A stretch of 31,424 nt of DNA from Mycoemilia scoparia (GCA_027575805.1 JANBPU010000189.1:1-31424), one strand, 5' to 3'. Positions 1 to 8,999 are shown, counted from the first letter of the stretch. Notes: generated by a model not told the origin, from the letters alone. Program-made: numbers and translations.

Positions 1-64
1 GCCGCTAATCAGTGGTGATTATCACCCTATGATCAGCGGCCACCAAAAGTCACCCTTCATAAAT
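1..64. repeat. Truncated copy (D) of a MITE-like inverted-repeat element, with a hairpin
   Basis: Positions 1-11 and 30-40 form an 11-bp inverted repeat with one mismatch. It encloses a second perfect inverted repeat, 14-19 with 21-26. The following 41-64 carries the right-end signature CACCAAAAGTCACCCTTC, which recurs at about 7281-7311 and 8975-8999, where it ends in the terminal inverted repeat ACCCTTCAAAAAT. Here the terminal repeat is ACCCTTCATAAAT (52-64). The left end lies outside the window. A member of a dispersed non-autonomous element family is the likely reading. Confidence 0.5.
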
Positions 65-663
65 TATGACCCATATTCGCATTTATTTATCCATACAGAT
101 GATGACATTCTGGCATTATCCGTCGGTCAAATCAGATGGGTTCTCTGAATTTCATTCTGTGAGCGAGTCCCTTTGATTTAGAGAGTCCTTCTTGACCCCA
201 TACACGTGATATTTATCCTTGATAAGAAGCTGAATGGTTCGAATTTTTAGCCCATGCTGAGGATGAGCCATACGTATTAGCCACACACGCGTACAGGTAG
301 CAGGAGCATGCTATGGTGGTTACCAGATGGCGTTGGTGATATCTTTCTTTTTACAGCTAATAGCTTTTGGAGATCACTACTGCTCCCTTCAACCACCAAT
401 GTGACTACTGCCTTTTGATAATAATTAATTTTGGGTTAAATATTTAACTGATTAATTTTGGTTTTTTTGGAGATGATGGCAAGTCTAGTATATTTTATAT
501 ATATATATATGATTGGTCTTTCATAGATTTTATTCTTAAAGAACAAATAAAGAATTAATAGTGTCATATATCTAAAAAGACCTTGCGAGATGTTATATAT
601 CTGAAAGAGAAACAGAATCTATACTTTAGCCGAAGAGCGTTGCGTATATCATATATTTTACAG
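65..663. other. Intergenic, AT-rich, no gene seen
   Basis: No convincing reading frame. A (TA)n run lies near 493-510. The stretch probably holds the 3' region of the minus-strand peptide gene ending at 664. Nothing else could be supported. Confidence 0.5.
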
Positions 664-813
664 TTATTTATGGGTTGGGCTAGGAATGGGTATGGGTGCA
701 GTTGTTGTGCTTGGAAAAACGTCTTGAGGACGTGCCAGGACGACATTGAGTGACGATATGGCAAGGACAAGAACGACAGCAGAGATCGAATTCATAATCT
801 TGGTAAATTCCAT
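664..813 (-). CDS. Small secreted peptide (49 aa), unknown function
   Basis: The minus-strand frame runs from an ATG at 813 to TAA at 664-666 and encodes 49 residues. The first 27 (MEFTKIMNSISAVVLVLAIS then SLNVVLA) have the charged start, long hydrophobic core and small residues before the cut site that mark a signal peptide. The mature part would be only about 22 residues, RPQDVFPSTTTAPIPIPSPT then HK, rich in Pro and Thr and without cysteine. Two TATA motifs lie 131 and 142 bp upstream of the ATG (near 944 and 955), the spacing class of other genes in this window. The frame is below usual length cutoffs. I do not recognise a family. The mature peptide could be an O-glycosylated wall peptide or a short secreted signal, which is inference only. 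A further spliced exon cannot be excluded, but the stop is clean. Confidence 0.5.
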   Translation of the reverse strand: MEFTKIMNSISAVVLVLAISSLNVVLARPQDVFPSTTTAPIPIPSPTHK

Positions 814-935
814 TTTTATAGTTAAGCGAGCGAGGGTATGAATGAATTTGACTCCAAAGAAGTGAGCAACGAAGAGCAGTTTGTAGGTCGGAATAGTGGT
901 GAAGATCTTGTTGAAATTACAAGAAATTTGGGTTT

Positions 936-960
936 GTATTTATACCGTTTTTATATATCA
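936..960 (-). promoter_or_regulatory. TATA region of the 49-aa secreted peptide gene
   Basis: Read on the minus strand, this contains GATATATAAAAACGG followed by GGTATAAATAC, two TATA boxes 142 and 131 bp before the ATG at 813. The first resembles the TATA context of the six-Cys genes (ATATAAAAAG). Confidence 0.45.
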
Positions 961-1875
961 GGGTTCAGTGACAAATGTCAAATATGCGCATAGAAAAGAC
1001 TAGTGAATCTTTATCGCTTTGGAAATGGGGGAGTGCAAGGCATATTGTTGGTGTAGATATGTGCTCATGATTCGAGCACATCTCCAGCAGATAAAAAGCA
1101 TGGCAAATAAGCCACCTGTGGGGTAGCAACTGCATCTTCATCTTTACCAGATCCCAAAAAAGTGATTTATGTTTGTCCTTTCCAAAAAAGGTTGGGCATG
1201 TTGGTAGGGAGATGTTATTAATAGACTACGCCACACATAAATGAAAGAAACCAGGTGCATAGCTCCAAAGAAAATGGGTATTTTCTGTTATCTTAAAATG
1301 CCGAAGCCATGTTGGTTTGGGCTTTCATGCAACAACCATTTTGATAACAAACTGATTGTAATTAGTTTACAGTTGGCAGAGTAGTAGTCTCCTCTGAAAG
1401 GGTACTAGGACTATCCTTGGATACTGGCCAATAATCATTGATGCTCCAGCTAAAATGTATGGGTTATTAGTTGATTTGCAGGGAATGCAAGAGTATATTT
1501 CCTGTTCTCATTTGGCGTAGAACTTTTCAGTTATTAACATCAGGCCAACCAATTACATCATAAATCCTCAAATATTATTGTTGTAAGAGTCAACGATTAA
1601 GCACTTTATTACTTCTGTGGAGGCAGCTGACTATATGCCACACACACACACACTAAAGATTGGGCTTGCCAAATTAAATAAAATAATCTAGTTGGGTCGT
1701 TGTTATGAGAGTCAAGAATCAACCAACACTTGTGCTACCCATAATCTCCAATTCCCAAAACCATTCATCAACAGTCAAAACGATTGATTTTTTCATTGTC
1801 AAAGATCCCCACAAATCCAATCAAAATTTCCCCTCTACTACTAAGCCTATAAACATACATACATACATACATATC
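961..1875. other. Intergenic region upstream of the Dpb3-like gene
   Basis: About 900 bp without a supported gene. It holds a short (CA)n run at about 1640-1654 and a (CATA)n run just before the ATG at 1876. It presumably contains the promoters of the divergent 49-aa gene (minus) and the histone-fold gene (plus). No clear TATA box was found for the latter. Confidence 0.4.
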
Positions 1876-2340
1876 ATGAACACAATTTCTGAACAAACCA
1901 CAACACCTACAAAAAATACCGGATCAAGTGGTAGTGGTGGTGGCGGCGGCGGTGGTGGCCCAACTGGTACTACCCATCTACCAGCCGCTCGCGTAAAGAA
2001 AATAGTCAAAGAGGACAGGGACATTGTGGCATGTAGTCAAGACGCCTTATTTTTGATTTCAAAGGCCACTGAACTATTTATCGAAAGTTTGATGCATGAA
2101 AGCTTCGAATTCTCGCGGCTTGATAAACGAAAAACTGTCCAGTACAAGGATATGGCCAAGGCAGTTCAGAGCATTGAGCCATATGATTTTTTGAGCGATG
2201 TTATTCCACCAACTGTGCCCATTCGGAAAGCAGTCAAAGAAGCTGAAAAGAAATTGGTTGGTACACAAAAAGCCGCCACTCCCGCTACAGATACAACAGC
2301 TACAGCTACAAATAACGTTGATAATATGCAAGTCGAATAA
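1876..2340 (+). CDS. DPB3: Histone-fold protein, Dpb3/POLE4/CHRAC1-like (DNA polymerase epsilon or chromatin-accessibility complex subunit)
   Basis: 154 residues, no intron. After a low-complexity N-terminus with an eight-glycine run (residues 21-28), residues 35-112 form an H2A/NF-YC type histone fold. LPAARVKKIVKEDRD starts helix 1, ALFLISKATELFIESL is the long central helix, KRKTVQYKDMAKAV follows, and YDFLSDVIPPTVP is the C-terminal signature of the CHRAC1/Dpb3 branch (compare FLADILP in CHRAC1). The tail is Ala/Thr-rich and polar. Known role: these proteins pair with a Dpb4/POLE3-type partner, either as the small subunits of DNA polymerase epsilon or in ISWI/CHRAC remodelling complexes, in the nucleus. 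Start choice: an in-frame ATG at 1705 would add 57 residues with no sign of a domain, so I take 1876, just before the low-complexity arm. An NF-YC-type factor is less likely given the C-terminal signature. Confidence 0.78.
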   Translation: MNTISEQTTTPTKNTGSSGSGGGGGGGGPTGTTHLPAARVKKIVKEDRDIVACSQDALFLISKATELFIESLMHESFEFSRLDKRKTVQYKDMAKAVQSIEPYDFLSDVIPPTVPIRKAVKEAEKKLVGTQKAATPATDTTATATNNVDNMQVE

Positions 2341-3185
2341 TCTATTAGAGCCGATGATGATGATGAAGATGGCGATTGGAATTAAACATTTAGAGTTGTG
2401 GATAGAAGCAGTAGTAACAAAAATAATGGATTGAGATTGTTATTGTATTTACTTATCTCTCTCTCTCTCCACTTGTGCATAGAAAAGTAGTCGTAGTAAC
2501 ACAATTACAAGCAGCCATCCTCTTATTTTTCTTATCCCCCCTGCATGCATTTTATTTTATAGTTTATAGTCTCTTTAAACACTACTGGTGTCAAGAAATA
2601 ACATGTTATTATTTATTCCTTAAATCCCAAATAATTAGTTTATAGTTTTGAGATTATCACGTCTCAAATATTCTATAACAGGAGAACGGTACATCTTCGC
2701 CATACTCCTAATTGGAATAAAACTGGCATCCTCCACACACATAGTCTTTTCTGAGAAGGAATTCGCCACAAAATAAAGCGTCCATAAAATCATTGATTTC
2801 AGCTGAGTAAAAGAGTAGTTTGACTTTTCATGCCTTAAATCATTATTCTTTGAAAATGAAGTAGACATGACATTCCCAGCCTTCTTTTAAAATATTTGAT
2901 ATGGCCACTAAAACCATAATTTATTTCTCTTATTTCCTATTTTGGAAAATGCACAAATATCATTCTATTCAGCAGCTGCTTCATTCATGCCAATGTCAGT
3001 ACTGAAAGACAATAAGCCACTCAAGTGTCCCAAAGGAGCAGATTATGGACAGAAGAGTTCTTTTGGATGTAGAGCATAAAGCATAAAGCATGCTTTCTCT
3101 CACAATAGAAATGGTGTATAGAGTCAGAATTCCAGGGGTTGCACATACATATACCAGTAATAGACAAATGTCTCAGGGATTTGTC
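2341..3185. other. Intergenic between the histone-fold gene and the 85-aa gene
   Basis: Probably contains the 3' UTR of the histone-fold gene (a CT-rich tract at 2455-2470, then AT-rich DNA) and the promoter of the next gene. A 77-codon minus-strand open frame at 2635-2868 has no recognisable domain and is not called. Confidence 0.4.
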
Positions 3186-3192
3186 TATAAAA
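3186..3192 (+). promoter_or_regulatory. TATA box of the 85-aa gene
   Basis: TCTATAAAAGGAAC is a near-consensus TATA box 172 bp before the ATG at 3358. The intervening leader is CA-rich and lacks ATG codons over the last ~150 nt, as is typical of well-translated transcripts. Confidence 0.55.
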
Positions 3193-3357
3193 GGAACCTT
3201 AGATTCTGCTCTATCCTAAACATCTCATCACAGCATCGTCATCATCCCACGCGACAACAACAAAACAACGACCTCCTCCTCGATTTGCTTTTCTCAAACA
3301 ACAACTTCCACATCCACACATTTCAAACCAACTAACCGAATACTCAATCCCAACAAA

Positions 3358-3455
3358 ATGGCCGGAACTTTTCAAGTCGGAAACCAAATTTGCAGTGACA
3401 AGAAGGAATTCTTGGATATGCTTACCAGCCTGCTAACCAGCAATGACTTTGTAAG

Positions 3456-3490
<35 letters not shown>

Positions 3491-3770
3491 TCAGCTTTAC
3501 AAGCAGCTACTGTTTATAAATAATCTATCTTCAACCTCCTTGCCAGAATCCATAGCAATACTTTACTAATAAAATAATAATGTCATGGTAATTATCATAT
3601 TATAGGTCAGCGCCAAAGCCAACGAGACTCCTTGCAATGCAGCGAATACTCTGGAAGCCAAGATCGAACAATTCATTGATAGCAAGGCCAAATTGTCCCT
3701 TGAAATCAAATACGTCAGCAGCTACTCTGGTGAACTGACTACCAAATTCTTCTTGTACCAGCCTAATTGA
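3358..3770 (+). CDS. Small intron-containing orphan protein (85 aa)
   Basis: Two exons, 3358-3450 and 3606-3770, are joined in phase 0 across a 155-nt GT-AG intron (GTAAGT ... TATAG). Together they encode 85 residues. Exon 1 begins MAGTFQVGNQICSDKKEFLD. Exon 2 begins VSAKANETPCNAANTLEAKI and ends TTKFFLYQPN. Exon 1 and exon 2 carry one cysteine each (residues 12 and 41). There is no signal peptide or membrane segment. Predicted character: a small soluble alpha/beta protein with two amphipathic stretches around residues 15-30 and 43-62. A strong TATA box 172 bp upstream, a CA-rich leader and a clean splice junction argue that it is real and probably well expressed. I do not recognise a family. 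The intron holds an (ACT)n microsatellite at 3456-3490 and a branch-like TTACTAAT at about 3563-3570. Confidence 0.65.
3456..3490. repeat. (ACT)n microsatellite inside the intron of the 85-aa gene
   Basis: About eleven tandem ACT/TAC trinucleotides directly after the 5' splice site GTAAGT. Confidence 0.85.
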
Positions 3771-4333
3771 TAAGGGGAGAACTACAATGATTATACATAC
3801 TTGGAGTTTGTTGATAATTTGAAAGAACATTTCTGTTCTTTTGATATGTCAGTCGAGTCGAATGATATTACGAGAAAAGTACATCCTTTTTGGCTGCCAT
3901 TACCTTCTCCAATAACTACTACTAATACTACTCTCGATTTGTATCTATTTGTTTGTTAATTAGTATTCATCACTTGTGTTTTGTATTTGTGTTCTTTTAG
4001 TTTTGTTTTTTTGAGGCGTAGATGTGTGTGTGTGTCACAAAAACAGTTGTTGATGTGACTGTGATGTTGATAATGCTTTGATTGCAATAACAATAATATG
4101 AGTTATTGAACATTACTCTCTCCTTATTGTATAATTAGATAAGCTGAATGTTATTTTTATTGTGTGATCCTTTCTGATCAAGGTCTTGGATTTATAAATA
4201 GGCATTGTATGGTAAATGGATGTATGGCTGTACTATAGAAAACATTGGTAGTAATACAGCAATTGTATGTATTATTTAATAAACTAAAAAATGGAATAAA
4301 TCCGAAGCTATTGAGAAAAACAGCACTGACCAT
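3771..4333. other. Convergent 3' regions
   Basis: The stretch lies between the stop of the plus-strand 85-aa gene and the stop of the minus-strand aminopeptidase. It is AT-rich with several AATAAA-like motifs (for example near 4278). No gene seen. Confidence 0.4.
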
Positions 4334-6017
4334 TTAATCAACATTGATCCTGGCATCAATGTCAGTGAATTGTTCAAAGAAGTGCTACACGAATCCAAAA
4401 GTTATGACAGTTTTGTTATTGTAAGCTGTGTCAGGCGTTGGCCTAGATGCGTATGCATATAAAGGGCAGCTAGTTGAAATAGTAGAGTGTCTGAATACAT
4501 ACCTTGAACAGAGTGACGGCGTGGCCAACATCATCAGACCCACAAGTTTCGCGAATGCTGTGCATACTGAGTTGAGGATTTCCAATATCTATAAACAAAC
4601 ACGCAAATAGATGACCTTATTAGAAAATGCCATCACACACCCCTCCAAATTAATTTGAAGCGTGAATTAATAACTTGCCTATTGTGCGAAGACCAAGCTT
4701 AGAACTCAAAATTGGGCCAATAGTGGACCCACAGGGCGAATCGTTACGAACCACAAACTCTTGCAACGGAATACCATGCTGACTAGCAACCATCTTAAGA
4801 ACCATCGAAGTGGCGGCAGTAGTAGCATACCTCTGGTTCGCATTGATCTTGATCACGGTGCCCTTATGAAGCTTAGGGCGATGATTCTCCTCGTGCTTCT
4901 CCGGATAGTTTGGATGGACAGCATGAGCCATATCGGCAGAAACCAAGTAACTCTTTGTCACTGACTCTTCAAACGCAGTTTGGTGCCCGCCGGTCTGCAA
5001 ACGTCTCAGAGTGGCTTCCAAAAGCGCCGAATCCGCACCATAAGCCGACTGGGACCCGATCTCTTCGTTATCAAATAGAGCAACCATTCTGATACCCTCC
5101 TCGCTCTCCAAGGACTTTCCGCCATCGGAAAGACTTTCCAAAAGCCCCTCAACCGCACAATACGACATACACAAATTATCCAAACGAGGCGAAAACACGA
5201 ACTCGTTAGAAATCCCACCAATAGTCGACGGCTGGGTATCATACAAACAAAGCTCGAAATCGCCGATTTCTCCGGCTGCGGCCTTCTTTGTAGTTCCCAA
5301 TTCCTGGCCCAAACGTTCAATCAAAATAGGATGATGGGCCGGCTCAATACCATTATTAAACTCCTTCCCCTTCACATCTCCACTACCACTACCACCATTA
5401 AGAGTCTTTTCAACTGTGGCCAAAACCGGCAAAAGGTGAGTCTCCTTATTGAACTTGAACTCCTCATTAACGCTTCTATCCAAATGAATAGCCAGAGTAG
5501 GAATCCGCAAAATAGGCTCATCGATTCTAACCAGCTTATGCTCCCACCCCTCACCGCCCTCCAAACAAGTCTTCTTGACCATGACTCTACCAGCCACACT
5601 AAGATCGCGATCAAACCACGAATGCCAAACCCCGCCGCCATAGGTCTGGACGCCAACCTGCAAATACCCCTGTGCCGTTTTCTTTGAAATAGGCTTGAGC
5701 TTCAAGCACGGACTATCGGTGTGTGCGGCAACAATGTGGACTCCATTTCCAGGCTTGAATTTCCCACCAACTGTAAAGGCCACGATGCTGGACCCGTTGC
5801 GTGTAAAGTAGTATCTCCCGTTGGGCCGGATTTTTCCATCCCAGTTCTCGCGCTCCGACAGTTTGGTGAAGCTCGAGTTGTGAAGTGCCGTGCGGACAGT
5901 GTCGACGGCATGGAATGGACTGGGTGAGCTGTTTATGAAGCTTACTAGGTTCTTGGCCTGTGTGGCAAGATATTCCTTGGCAGGGTAGCTAGCAGCAGCA
6001 GCAGCAGTTGAAGACAT
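4334..6017 (-). CDS. DNPEP: Aspartyl aminopeptidase, M18 family (three exons)
   Basis: Exons on the minus strand are 6017-4679, 4588-4503 and 4384-4334, giving 491 residues, the usual family length. M18 enzymes are dodecameric, di-zinc peptidases that remove N-terminal Asp/Glu in the cytosol; the yeast homologues also reach the vacuole. Visible motifs: SPSPFHAV near residue 31, GAHTDSP-type VAAHTDSPC (His99, Asp101), YGGGVWHSWFDRD, FSPRLDN (Asp280), FDNEEIGS (Glu318, Glu319), SADMAHAVHPNY (Asp362), RNDSPCGSTIGP, and DIGNPQLSMHSIRE (His456). The last motif lies in exon 2, so splicing is needed to complete the metal site. The first intron (4678-4589, 90 nt) starts with GCAAGT, a GC-AG intron that splits the GAT codon of Asp447. 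The second (4502-4385, 118 nt) is GT-AG. The C-terminus TLFKHFFEQF matches the family end. Start: ATG at 6017 before MSSTAAAAAS; a possible longer form is described at 6267-6423. A TATAAA at 6225-6230 lies 213 bp upstream. Confidence 0.95.
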
Positions 6018-6224
6018 GTTGATCAAAATAAATGGGTTGTATATAGTTGACTTTGCAGTGGTTGTAAGCACCTGTTTATTTGGAAGACTGTGTTTTCCTA
6101 AGTATTGGATAGTTTTAATAAGAAAAGAAGTCAGACATCAGTGCATTAAGTCGAATGGAGGTATAGACTAGAGAGAGAGGACTAATATATATATGTGTAT
6201 GTGTGTGTGATATAGTCCACGTGA

Positions 6225-6230
6225 TTTATA
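6225..6230 (-). promoter_or_regulatory. TATA box with adjacent CACGTG, upstream of the M18 gene
   Basis: On the minus strand CTATAAATCACGTGGAC places TATAAA 213 bp before the ATG at 6017, with a palindromic CACGTG (6218-6223) immediately downstream. CACGTG is the core bound by bHLH factors; its use here is inferred. Confidence 0.4.
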
Positions 6231-6266
6231 GTATTGCGAAAAGAAAAACAAACAAGGTGGGCTTAC

Positions 6267-6423
6267 CTTTAGATAGAAACTTTGACAGACGAAATCCAAG
6301 TAGAGCAAGAATAAAGGCAGCAACAAGAGTAAAGACAGGAGACGATGAGAATGGTGCTGCTAACCAGTGATAAAAGCTAAGGAAACTATCAATATTACTA
6401 CTATCAGTGTTATCAAAAAACAT
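6267..6423 (-). CDS. Candidate 5' exon encoding a membrane-anchor segment (alternative start of the M18 gene, or a separate tiny gene)
   Basis: From an ATG at 6423, 52 codons read MFFDNTDSSNIDSFLSFYHW then LAAPFSSSPVFTLVAAFILA LLGFRLSKFLSK. This is a polar start, one clear transmembrane helix (about residues 30-46) and a basic flank. It ends at a good 5' splice site, AAAG/GTAAGC (intron from 6266). An acceptor CAATACTTAG at 6098 would join it in frame to the aminopeptidase coding sequence through a short linker (GKHSLPNKQ...), giving a membrane-anchored M18 isoform. Other acceptors within the same 250 bp would instead end a protein of about 56-70 residues, and unspliced it would be 65 residues. 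A TATA box and an E-box-like CACGTG (6218-6223) lie within the putative intron, as an internal promoter for the soluble form would. Which model is right cannot be decided from sequence alone. Confidence 0.35.
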
Positions 6424-6618
6424 TTTAGAAGGATGCCATCGTCACCATAATGGTGTGGTCTAAAAGCAAGAGAGGAAGTGTTCAAATAGCAAACCACCAG
6501 TATAAACACGCGATGGGCCATCGCCATTGCAACACACTGCGTGCGCTTGCGACCGCTCGGCGTTTTTTGGTTTGAACAACAATCTCTGGCGTTTTTATTG
6601 AACTCCATGCTGGCTGGT

Positions 6619-6701
6619 ATTTTTGAAGGGTAACTAGCCGATAATAAACTGTATGGACCTTCAGTTGCTGGCCACAAAAATATATCCCCCTCCTTCGAAA
6701 A
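6619..6701. repeat. Degenerate copy (C) of the MITE-like element
   Basis: The left end carries ATTTTTGAAGGGT (6619-6631), identical to the terminal repeat of the copy at 7225. The right part has TGGCCACAAAAA and a decayed CCTCCTTCGAAAA terminal repeat. This looks like an old, mutated copy. Confidence 0.4.
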
Positions 6702-7220
6702 CTACGATCCACATGAATAAATGACGTATGCTAGGCAACCTGTTTCCAAAAACTATAAAGGCTTTAGAGTTCAGGGGGCCTAACAAAAAGATACTTGATT
6801 TAATTTATTATTAGCATCGCCATACTATTTGATCCAATCGTCGGATTATCATGTTGGGGGCTATCTTGTCATGCTATTAAAGAATCGCTCACCAAACTCC
6901 TGATGGATAAACTTTAAGCCGCTTATAGAAGTGGGTTTTTTATGATATAAGACTGCCATTCTCCATGAATACTGCACCTCTGGGCCATATCGAAGCTGGA
7001 AACAGCTCCATCAGGGTGGTGTTTCTCACACCCAAGTTTTAGAAAATATGGTCAAAGCCCACAAGGCTTTAGGCAAAAATGATGGGTCCTCAGGAGTAGC
7101 TTCGTATAGAATAGCTAATGGCTGGGTCAAAAGGCAAGGGTCTATTTCTGGCTACCATAGATTCGGTGACTAGTGAAATCTCACCATATCACCGCTTAAC
7201 AAATTTCACATATAGGTGGT
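6702..7220. other. Repeat-rich intergenic DNA, no gene
   Basis: No coding frame is supported. Positions 7060-7082 hold a 23-bp sequence (beginning CACAAGGCTTTAGGC) repeated exactly at 9022-9044 beside another element copy, so much of this stretch is probably decayed repeat sequence. Confidence 0.45.
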
Positions 7221-7224
7221 AGCT

Positions 7225-7311
7225 ATTTTTGAAGGGTTAGTAACTCATTTTGCTGGGATTGCCCTTATAATCATTGGCGGCCACCAAAATGAGGTGGTAC
7301 CCTTCAAAAAT
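7225..7311. mobile_element. MITE-like element, copy A (87 bp, 13-bp perfect terminal inverted repeats)
   Basis: ATTTTTGAAGGGT at 7225-7237 is matched perfectly by its inverse ACCCTTCAAAAAT at 7299-7311. Inside, ACTCATTTTG (from 7243) pairs with CAAAATGAG (about 7285-7293), so the copy could fold into a long hairpin. The core reads CTTATAATCATTGG then CGGCCACCAAAA. Short length, no coding capacity and several dispersed copies fit a miniature inverted-repeat transposable element. No superfamily can be assigned, because target-site duplications are unclear. Confidence 0.55.
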
Positions 7312-7893
7312 TATCACTTGGATGATAAAGTTCGCTGTGTCCTTTTTGTATCTTTGAGATTGATTGGAGCCAGCATTTTACTGGATTCCATACGGTCAGG
7401 CTTTACAAGCTCTTTGACAAAAATGACTCTCTTCCCAGGAGTTGCATAGCAAATTTCATCAGATCGGACCAAACCTGAGGACCCACAACAAATGTCTATG
7501 ATATGTTTCATCACTGGTGGAGATTTGCAATATATGTATGCATTAATTAAATAAAAACAACTATAGCAACAAAAAAATATAAAACACAAGCAAATAGAGC
7601 TGCAAACTATTAAAGACAAAACACAGTGACGAGAAGAACAGCAATGGAAAGGAAGTAGTCGTGGCCGTCATTTACAAAAACATCTAAATGCCAAAGATTG
7701 ATATGTGTATAATTTTTAGCAAAATCGCTTGAATATCGATCAAAAATGTGAGAAATATACGTATTTGCTTTTTTACCTTGCGTTGTGATCTCTCTGTGGA
7801 TTTTCTATTGATCCAAATAATCTTTGCGTCTTTTCAACATTTCGAGTGTATACGTTTATCAATACCCCCACGTATGCATATATTCCCTTTTTC
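7312..7893. other. Intergenic, partly repeat-derived
   Basis: The stretch 7390-7470 resembles loosely the sequence following copy B (AGGCTTTA ... AAAATGACT ... ATCAGATC), suggesting a larger decayed repeat. The remainder is the 3' side of the minus-strand 60-aa gene. No gene seen. Confidence 0.4.
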
Positions 7894-8076
7894 TTAGCCA
7901 AGAAAATATTTGTTTACACCTTTAGGATTAAGTCTATCTTTTCCAAATTTGGCAACATTGTACACAGTGCCTGGTTTTTGATCAGAATTCTTGGGGGCAG
8001 CAGTGGCTATCATAGTACACGAAAGGAGAAAAAGAATAGCAAAAGCAAGGACAGAAGAGGAGGCCAGGTATTTCAT
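7894..8076 (-). CDS. Small secreted protein (60 aa), unknown function
   Basis: The minus-strand frame from ATG at 8076 to TAA encodes 60 residues. Residues 1-27 (MKYLASSSVLAFAILFLLSC then TMIATAA) form a textbook signal peptide with a likely cut before PKNSD. The mature part, about 33 residues, is basic, cysteine-free and ends NPKGVNKYFLG. There are no paired cysteines to suggest a disulfide-stabilised fold; a processed peptide or a wall-associated peptide is possible. A TATA box in the context GGGTATAAAAAGCG lies at about 8286-8292, 216 bp upstream. Its flanks resemble those of the six-Cys gene promoters. A TATA-like TATAAA only 31 bp before the ATG is too close. I do not recognise a family. 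Confidence 0.5.
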   Translation of the reverse strand: MKYLASSSVLAFAILFLLSCTMIATAAPKNSDQKPGTVYNVAKFGKDRLNPKGVNKYFLG

Positions 8077-8899
8077 TGTTGCTAATCTGTTTGATTCGAT
8101 ATTTATATGAAGCAGAGCTGATGGATGTCAAGGATATGGGGGGGGGGGAGATATCGACAAGGTGCGAACGTGTGGCGTGGTTCTTGGGAATGCGATCAAC
8201 GTATTGCGATGCTTAAAGAGAATGATTTTTTAGGATAGGGGAAACTGGACAGCCTTGACAAATGTGGCTGGAATCATGCGACGCTTTTTATACCCAATTC
8301 CAATCCCAGGCTCTTCATGCCACATTGTCACTATTCTCACGGATAAATACAGTAGCACAGCAGTGGGGGTACTACTACGAGAAATCCATAAAATGTCTTT
8401 GGGAATCGACTTCTCATTATTATTATCATCTTTGATGTTGCCGATGTATATTAAAAAGAATAAAGACATAAAGCAGGGCAGTGTGGACAAAGGACCTTCC
8501 ACCCATCCACAGATCACCCATTCTTTCCTTGTTTTTAAAAGTCAAATGTTTTTTCTCTTTGGCATTGACCAAAGAAACATCCTGATGTTTGAAGCAACAT
8601 TGCAAAAGAAACCCCAAGCGCCAAATCCAAAACCCCCCAAAAGAATATACACGAATATTGCACGTAATTATTTTAGTGAATACACCGTATATAAAAGAAA
8701 TAGTCTGCGGCATAGTTCTTTAAACAGAGAAATCTTCTTTTTGGTTTCCGGAGAATTCACAAGAAAAAGGGAGCTACTCTATACATAAAGATTGAGTATC
8801 CAAGTTTACTTTTAAAAGGTTAGCGTGGGGGGGGGGAGAGAGAGGTCAAGTTGTTCAGAGAGTATAAAGCAAATTCACCGAATCAACATATGGGTAATA
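8077..8899. other. Intergenic between two repeat blocks
   Basis: It holds the promoter of the 60-aa gene, a poly-G tract (8138-8148), a plus-strand TATATAAAAG near 8690 with no ATG-initiated frame behind it, and a second poly-G tract (8827-8836). A 177-codon open frame at 8255-8788 has no protein-like features and is not called. Confidence 0.4.
8286..8292 (-). promoter_or_regulatory. TATA box of the 60-aa secreted protein gene
   Basis: The plus-strand context CTTTTTATACCCAATT is close to CTTTTTATATCCATT in the promoter of the six-Cys gene at 19827. It lies 216 bp upstream of the ATG at 8076. Confidence 0.4.
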
Positions 8900-8999
8900 A
8901 TTTTTAAAGGGTGAAAGTTCACTAGTAAAGCTGGATATCCATTTGACTGTGGCTGCGCCTATAATCATTGGTGGCCTCCAAAATTTACCCTTCAAAAAT
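8900..8999. mobile_element. MITE-like element, copy B (100 bp)
   Basis: ATTTTTAAAGGGT (8900-8912) and ACCCTTCAAAAAT (8987-8999) are 13-bp terminal inverted repeats with one mismatch. The core GCCTATAATCATTGG then TGGCCTCCAAAA matches copy A. The 23-bp sequence starting at 9022 is repeated exactly at 7060. No coding capacity. Confidence 0.55.

Noticed and set aside
1705..1875. 57-residue N-terminal extension of the histone-fold protein from an upstream ATG
   Set aside because: No domain or targeting signal; low-complexity DNA just before 1876 looks like a leader.
2635..2868. 77-codon minus-strand open frame between two plus-strand genes
   Set aside because: Balanced composition but no recognisable domain, TATA box or splice context. 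It may be a repeat relic; not supported.
6360..6677. 105-codon minus-strand frame overlapping the membrane-segment exon
   Set aside because: It runs through a decayed repeat copy and is out of frame with the better-supported exon.
8255..8788. 177-codon plus-strand open frame
   Set aside because: No domain, no signal peptide, unusual composition, and it overlaps promoter-like and minus-strand open sequence. Probably chance.
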